DNA from: Paracoccaceae bacterium
Lineage (GTDB): Bacteria; Pseudomonadota; Alphaproteobacteria; Rhodobacterales; Rhodobacteraceae
NCBI GenBank assembly: GCA_007123625.1
Contig: SKKS01000256.1
Coordinates: 1-10,114 of the forward strand
Length of the DNA stretch: 10,114 nucleotides
Direction of reading: 5' to 3'
How positions within the stretch are numbered: position 1 is the stretch's first letter; each line of letters opens with the position of its first letter. Under the pieces are notes generated by a model. That model was not told where the DNA came from. It made no database searches and saw only the letters and a program-made list of their open reading frames with translations. The translations under genes and the position numbers were made by a program. This document shows, in pieces, positions 6,041 through 10,114 of the stretch.

Positions 6041-8050
6041 CTACACGAGATCGCGTTTTATCGAATGGGTCCAAGCCTTGCTGAAAATTCGGCTTTCCCC
6101 GTCCCAGGCATCAAGTCGCGTGCTGATCAAAAAGGCATCTTCGGTTGCGGTCTGGACCGTGACCGTTTCGGTGCGTGCCTGCCAATCGCCAAGCCGCAGC
6201 GTGGTGCTGCGACGGATCTCGCCACGCGCCGTCAGCGGATCGGCGCGGTGAATGCTATAGGTTTCAACCCCTTCACCGTCGCGCACAAAGCCGGTTTCGA
6301 CAAATTCCGTCGCGCCCCAATCCTTGCCGGCCGCGACCGTGACACGACCATCGGTCAGATCGACCTCGGCGCGGCGGCGGCGATCAGGTTGGCGCAATAC
6401 GCGCACGGGCATTGGCGGTGCGCATTCAGGTGGCAGGAACGGCACGATTGCAGCGTCACGGGGTTGCGGTGCGCGCACCGGCAGCTCCAGTCGGCTTCCC
6501 GGATGCAGTGTCACCGTCACGGGCCGGGGCGAGGGCCATACCGTCGGCCAATAGGCATTGCTCAGCGCCAGCCGGATGCGTTGACCCGTGCCGAATCCCT
6601 GCCCGACATCGTTCAGTTGCAGCCGGATGGCGTAGCAGGTGCCGGGTTCGAGCGGTTCAGGCGCGGCGTGGCTGTCGCGATGGGTCAGGTTGAGCACGCC
6701 GTAGCTGATCCGCGTGGACCGGCCATCGGGGTCGACTGCTTCCAGCCGCGCCACCAGAAAGGCGCAGGGTTGGTCCGCAGACACCTCGGCGTGCAGAACC
6801 GGTGCGCCCAGAAGCTCGATCCGCTCGGACAGGGGGGCGCTGTCGAAGACGACCGATTCGCCGTCTTCGGCTGCCTGATCGCCGGGCAGGTCGCCGGGAA
6901 ACCCGTAAGCGCACCAGGCGCCGCTGTTCATCCCCAGCGTCTGCGGCGAGGCGATTCGCACCGGCGCGTCCAGGGCACCTGCGGGCGCGCGGGCCAGACG
7001 TCCGGCGCTGGCGTAAAGGGTCAGCGGCGGGTGCGGTGCAGGCCAGGTGTCTTCGGCGACCCAGCGTCCGGGCCAGGTGTCGTAGTGCGTCGCGGGTGGC
7101 ATGGGGTCGCCCATCCAGGCCCGCAGCAAGGGCGCGTTCATGATACCGGTATCACGTCCCTTGAGCCAGTGATCCCACCAGCGCAAGGCCTCTTGCAGAA
7201 AGCCCACGGCAGGCCCGGGACGCGCCTGGTGCGGATAAGCATGGGCCCATGGCCCGATCAACCCCAGACGGGGCGCCCGTAGCGACGCCAGCAGGCGCGG
7301 AATGGCGTTGGTATAGGCATCGGCCCAGCCCCCTACCGCGAACACCGCGCAGTCGATCGCGGCGGGGTCTTCGCAGACCGACCCCTGCTGCCAGTACGCA
7401 TCGCGGCGATGGTGCTCGGTCCACAGCGGCACCAGTTGCGGAAGGTTCTCGAGCCGGTCCAGCCAGATGTCGCGCCAGCGCGCGCCCACCACGCGCGGAT
7501 CGGGCGGTTGGCTGCTGATCGCCAGCATAGACGCGCCCCAGTTCAGGTTGCCCAGCAGCAGGCATCCGCCCATGTAGTGGGTGTCGTCGGCGTAGCGGTC
7601 ATCGGTCGAACAGACGGTGATGATCGCCTTGAGCGCTGCGGGGCGGTGAGCCGCCACCTGAAGCGCGTTGAAGCCACCCCATGAGATGCCCCACATGCCG
7701 ACAGATCCCGAGCACCATGGTTGCGCCGCGATCCATTCGATCGCCGCGACGCAATCCAGTTGTTCCTGCTGCGTGTATTCATCGTGAAACAGGCCATCGC
7801 TGTCGCCGCAGCCGCGCATGTCGATGCGCAGGCAGGCATAGCCGTGGCCCGCAAGATAAGGCTGCGTTTCGGCATCCCGCGCGGTTGTGCCATCGCCGCG
7901 CCGGTAGGGAAGGTATTCGATCAGCGCAGGCACCGGCCCTGCCCCTTGCGGCAGCCACAGCCGCGCCGCCAACCGGCATCCGTCGGGCAAGGGAATCCAG
8001 AGCGTTGCCACCTCTTCGACGGAAAATGGCAGGGTGTCGCCTGTCTTCAC
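6041..8050 (-). CDS. CocE/NonD family (X-Pro dipeptidyl-peptidase-like) serine hydrolase
   Basis: A 669-residue alpha/beta-hydrolase with no signal peptide, so probably cytoplasmic. The family cleaves acyl esters and amides, including cocaine esters and X-Pro peptides. Numbered from GTG 8050, the triad is visible in the expected order: Ser123 in GISWGG, Asp244 in GGWADAY, His270 in GPWAHAY. Tyr49 in LPYRRGD matches the oxyanion-hole Tyr of CocE. A helical cap lies between Ser and Asp, and a beta-rich PepX_C-type region follows (about 310-530). The last roughly 130 residues exceed the 574 of CocE. I chose GTG 8050 because AGGAAGGGGG lies 7 bases upstream; the in-frame GTG at 8077 has no such site and sits at the predicted transcription start. 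Its position ahead of the importer suggests it cleaves the imported compound. Confidence 0.9.
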   Translation of the reverse strand: MKTGDTLPFSVEEVATLWIPLPDGCRLAARLWLPQGAGPVPALIEYLPYRRGDGTTARDAETQPYLAGHGYACLRIDMRGCGDSDGLFHDEYTQQEQLDCVAAIEWIAAQPWCSGSVGMWGISWGGFNALQVAAHRPAALKAIITVCSTDDRYADDTHYMGGCLLLGNLNWGASMLAISSQPPDPRVVGARWRDIWLDRLENLPQLVPLWTEHHRRDAYWQQGSVCEDPAAIDCAVFAVGGWADAYTNAIPRLLASLRAPRLGLIGPWAHAYPHQARPGPAVGFLQEALRWWDHWLKGRDTGIMNAPLLRAWMGDPMPPATHYDTWPGRWVAEDTWPAPHPPLTLYASAGRLARAPAGALDAPVRIASPQTLGMNSGAWCAYGFPGDLPGDQAAEDGESVVFDSAPLSERIELLGAPVLHAEVSADQPCAFLVARLEAVDPDGRSTRISYGVLNLTHRDSHAAPEPLEPGTCYAIRLQLNDVGQGFGTGQRIRLALSNAYWPTVWPSPRPVTVTLHPGSRLELPVRAPQPRDAAIVPFLPPECAPPMPVRVLRQPDRRRRAEVDLTDGRVTVAAGKDWGATEFVETGFVRDGEGVETYSIHRADPLTARGEIRRSTTLRLGDWQARTETVTVQTATEDAFLISTRLDAWDGESRIFSKAWTHSIKRDLV

Positions 8051-8082
8051 GCCTGCGCCCCCTTCCTGACCGGACACCCGCG

Positions 8083-8111
8083 ACGGTAGCCCCGGGGTTA
8101 CGCTTGGTCAA
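8083..8111 (-). promoter_or_regulatory. Candidate sigma-70-type promoter for the hydrolase gene
   Basis: TTGACC (8111-8106) matches five of six -35 bases. A 17-base spacer separates it from TACCGT (8088-8083), a weak -10 with three of six matches. The spacer contains a near-palindrome, TAACCCCGGGGCTA (8100-8087), which could be an operator. Transcription would begin near 8076, giving a leader of about 26 bases to GTG 8050 and excluding the in-frame GTG at 8077. Confidence 0.45.
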
Positions 8112-8135
8112 CTACCCGGCCCCTGCAGAGTTCTG

Positions 8136-8162
8136 ACGCCTGAGCGCACACGCCTCTGAGCG
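8136..8162. repeat. Short direct repeat upstream of the hydrolase promoter
   Basis: ACGCCTGAGCG (8136-8146) and ACGCCTCTGAGCG (8150-8162) are the same sequence apart from a CT insertion, about 14-16 bases apart. They sit just upstream of the candidate -35 (8106-8111), a place where activators often bind. A regulator site is possible; chance is also possible at this length. Confidence 0.25.
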
Positions 8163-8358
8163 GTCGCCAAAGATTCCCGCTGGCCGCGCCAAATGCAGAC
8201 GTTGCCCGGATTGCGGGGCCGGAGTAGCAAATGCCCGCCCCGGTCGACGCGATGATCGGCCTGGCGTCCGGCGCCCCACCCCGTTTCAGGCGTGCTGGCC
8301 GCGCGTGACCCGCGACGGGGGATCGGCACCGGCCCACACAGATGGCTAGCTGGCAGGA

Positions 8359-9168
8359 TCAGCGATAGACGTGGTCCTTGGCGGGGAAGCTGCGGGCGCG
8401 GACCTCGTCAGCGTAATCCGACACCGCGTGTTCGATGGCCGGGCCAAGGTCGCCATATTTCTTGACGAACTTCGGCACCCAGGGGTTCAGGCCGAGCATA
8501 TCTTCGAGCACCAGGATCTGGCCGTCGCAGTTGACCGAAGCTCCGATGCCGATTGTGGGAATATCCACGGCGGCAGTGATCTTGTCGGCCAGTGGTTCCA
8601 CCACCCCTTCGACCACCAGCGCAAACGCACCGGCCTCGGCCACGGCGCGGGCATCATCTATATGGCTTTGCCAGGTGTCTTCCTCGCGGCCCTGGGTCTT
8701 GAACCCGCCCATGACATGGCTCGACTGCGGCGTCAGGCCGACATGGGCCATGACCGGGATGCCGCGTTCGGTCAGGAAGCGGATGGTTTCGGCCATACGC
8801 GCCCCGCCCTCCAGCTTGATCGCGCCGCACTGGGTTTCCTTCATCACCTTGGCGGCGTTACGAAACGCCATGTTGGGCGATTCCTCGTAGGTGCCGAAGG
8901 GCATGTCGACGACGATCAGCGCGCGGCTGGTGCCACGGACGACGGCGCGGCCGTGCATGATCATCAGATCCAGCGGCACGCCGATGGTGCTGTCCATGCC
9001 ATGCATGACCATGCCCAGGCTGTCGCCCACAAGGATGAAATCGGCGTAGCGGTCCACGATCGCCGCGGTATGCGCGTGATACGAGGTGAGCGATACAATG
9101 GGCTCGCCGCCCTTGCGGGCGCGGATCTGCGGGACGGTGGTGCGGCGCACGGGGGACTGGGTGCTCAT
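8359..9168 (-). CDS. panB: 3-methyl-2-oxobutanoate hydroxymethyltransferase (ketopantoate hydroxymethyltransferase)
   Basis: This 269-residue enzyme makes ketopantoate from 2-oxoisovalerate and 5,10-methylenetetrahydrofolate, the first committed step to pantothenate, in the cytoplasm. It aligns along its full length with PanB. Metal ligands are in place: Asp49 in LVGDSLGM, Asp88 in VVDMPFGTYEES and Glu120 in AIKLEGG. The likely catalytic base is Glu187 in VVEGVVEPLA. PVMAHVGLTPQS and CDGQILVLEDMLGL are further family signatures. ATG 9168 overlaps the panC stop as ATGA, and GGAGGAG near the panC end serves as its ribosome-binding site, so the two products are likely made together. No anomalies seen. 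Confidence 0.98.
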   Translation of the reverse strand: MSTQSPVRRTTVPQIRARKGGEPIVSLTSYHAHTAAIVDRYADFILVGDSLGMVMHGMDSTIGVPLDLMIMHGRAVVRGTSRALIVVDMPFGTYEESPNMAFRNAAKVMKETQCGAIKLEGGARMAETIRFLTERGIPVMAHVGLTPQSSHVMGGFKTQGREEDTWQSHIDDARAVAEAGAFALVVEGVVEPLADKITAAVDIPTIGIGASVNCDGQILVLEDMLGLNPWVPKFVKKYGDLGPAIEHAVSDYADEVRARSFPAKDHVYR

Positions 9169-10052
9169 GGGGTCTCCTCCTTCGGGTGGGACGGGGGCGC
9201 AGGGGCGATGACGCGATTGTCGATCAGCAGCACAGCGCCGAAGCGCACCGCAAGCAGCAGAACCGCCGGGGCGGCCAGCGGTCCGGACACTGTGGCCAAC
9301 GTGTCGGCATCGCGGATATCGACCGATTGCACGTCGGCGCGAGGCTCGGACTCGAGCGTTGCGCGGACGTGCGAGCGGATGCGCGAAGCGGTGACGCCGT
9401 CTTGGGCCAGCGCCTCGGCTTGCACCAGCGCGGCATTCAGCACAGGCGCGGCGGCGCGGTCTTCGGGTGCAAGGCGCACATTGCGCGAGGACAGCGCCAG
9501 CCCGTCGGGTTCGCGCACGGTGGGCACGCCGATTACCTCCACGGGGATGTCGAGGTCGCGCACCATGGTGCGGATCACGGCAAGCTGCTGGTAATCCTTT
9601 TCGCCGAAACAGGCGGCATCGGGCTGGATGATGTTGAAAAACTTGGTGACCACGGTGGCCACACCCCGGAAATGCCCCGGACGCAGCTTGCCGATCAGGA
9701 TGCGCGCAAGCTCGGTAGTTTCCACCACGGTCTGCGCGTCGGGGGTGTAGATTTCCGCCACCTCGGGCAGGAAGAGCGCGTCCACGCCTGCCGCGCGCAG
9801 CATGGCTGTGTCGCGCGCGGTGTCGCGGGGATAGGTCGCCAGATCCTCGGTCGGGCCGAATTGCGTGGGGTTGACGAAGATCGAGGCCACCACGCGCCCT
9901 TCGGCCCCTGCGTCATCGCGGGCACACTGGACCAGCGCAAGGTGGCCTGCGTGCAGATAGCCCATGGTCGGCACCAGCACCACGCGTCGTCCCTGTGCCC
10001 GCCAGTCGCGCAGCTGCGCACGAATGGCCGCCTTGGTGGTGCAGATTTCCAT
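9165..10052 (-). CDS. panC: Pantothenate synthetase (pantoate--beta-alanine ligase)
   Basis: This 295-residue enzyme joins pantoate and beta-alanine using ATP, through a pantoyl-adenylate, completing pantothenate synthesis in the cytoplasm. Motifs seen: the HIGH-type ATP site MGYLHAGH (30-37), FVNPTQF (59-65), GKLRPGHFRGVATVVTKFFN in the middle, a GEKDYQQL segment, and REPDGLALSSRN, the KMSKS-like loop region. I chose ATG 10052 over the in-frame ATG at 10109 because the protein then begins at the usual place (MEICTTKAAIRAQ), AGGAG lies 7 bases upstream (10060-10064), and the longer version adds only a basic tail of the kind produced by upstream sequence. It is first in the panC-panB pair and overlaps panB by 4 bases. 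Confidence 0.98.
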   Translation of the reverse strand: MEICTTKAAIRAQLRDWRAQGRRVVLVPTMGYLHAGHLALVQCARDDAGAEGRVVASIFVNPTQFGPTEDLATYPRDTARDTAMLRAAGVDALFLPEVAEIYTPDAQTVVETTELARILIGKLRPGHFRGVATVVTKFFNIIQPDAACFGEKDYQQLAVIRTMVRDLDIPVEVIGVPTVREPDGLALSSRNVRLAPEDRAAAPVLNAALVQAEALAQDGVTASRIRSHVRATLESEPRADVQSVDIRDADTLATVSGPLAAPAVLLLAVRFGAVLLIDNRVIAPAPPSHPKEETP

Positions 10053-10080
10053 GCGCGCGCTCCTGCCCTTCGCTTTCGCG

Positions 10081-10109
10081 TTTCTAGACCCGGGCCGGGC
10101 AATGGGCAA
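10081..10109 (-). promoter_or_regulatory. Candidate promoter for panC-panB
   Basis: TTGCCC (10109-10104) and TAGAAA (10086-10081) each match four of six consensus bases and are 17 bases apart. The start would fall near 10074, leaving a leader of about 22 bases that includes the AGGAG of panC. This also agrees with ATG 10052 as the start. It is close to the window edge, so an upstream gene in the same operon cannot be excluded. Confidence 0.35.
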
Positions 10110-10114
10110 GCGGG

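Larger units (their letters stand above)
8051..8358. other. Intergenic region between panB and the hydrolase gene
   Basis: This 308-base stretch holds the end-of-transcript region for panCB and the control region for the hydrolase. I see no believable gene: the minus-strand frame at 8098-8337 has no ribosome-binding site and no recognisable protein. I see no hairpin followed by a T-run after the panB stop, so termination there may need Rho or be absent. The hydrolase-proximal part contains a promoter candidate and a short repeat pair, listed separately. The middle (about 8163-8340) shows nothing I can name. Confidence 0.6.

Noticed and set aside
5879..7282. Long plus-strand frame (about 467 codons) opposite the hydrolase
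   Set aside because: It overlaps a protein with a complete catalytic triad on the minus strand, and its own sequence is compositionally odd with no motifs.
8098..8337. Small minus-strand gene in the gap between panB and the hydrolase
   Set aside because: GTG start without a ribosome-binding site, no recognisable protein features, and it overlaps the candidate promoter of the hydrolase.
8290..8358. Intrinsic terminator after panB
   Set aside because: Only short GC-rich 4-bp pairings such as CGCG...CGCG are present, and no T-run follows on the minus strand.
8371..9594. Long plus-strand frame (about 407 codons) across panB and panC
   Set aside because: It spans two unmistakable genes on the other strand; it is a by-product of GC-biased third positions.
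1..10114. Mobile elements, CRISPR arrays, tRNA or rRNA genes
   Set aside because: I saw no transposase or integrase sequences, no regularly spaced repeats, and no tRNA- or rRNA-like stretch on either strand.

Overview
The window is GC-rich and every gene I can support lies on the minus strand. The proteins look like those of an alphaproteobacterium, most likely Rhodobacteraceae: a panC-panB pair with ATGA overlap, a Tat-type signal on the peptide-binding protein, and very dense gene packing. The taxon is an inference from style and GC content, not from a marker gene.

Read in the direction of transcription (right to left), the window starts with panC (10052-9165) and panB (9168-8359). These are two housekeeping steps of pantothenate/CoA synthesis, joined by a 4-base overlap. 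A 308-base gap follows (8358-8051). It holds a plausible promoter and no convincing gene.

The second block (8050 down to the left edge) looks like one import-and-breakdown locus. It begins with a cytoplasmic CocE/NonD-type serine hydrolase (6041-8050). A 191-base gap with terminator-like and repeated elements comes next. Then comes a complete Dpp/Opp-type ABC importer: family 5 binding protein (4290-5849), two permeases (3258-4232, 2425-3261) and two ATPases (1418-2428, 483-1421). The last gene runs off the window (1-486) and encodes the N-terminal third of a histidine/phenylalanine ammonia-lyase superfamily protein. Four successive junctions, from first permease to lyase, are ATGA overlaps, so the lyase-like protein is translationally tied to the transporter.

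The most notable observation concerns that last gene. By eye alignment, the Ala-Ser-Gly triad that cyclises into the MIO cofactor in this superfamily is Met-Ala-Gly here, and the residue matching HutH His83 is Arg, while the catalytic Tyr53 equivalent is kept. A lyase-fold protein that cannot make MIO, coupled to a peptide-type importer and a CocE-like hydrolase, suggests an uncharacterised pathway for an amide, ester or peptide-like substrate. The substrate cannot be read from the sequence.
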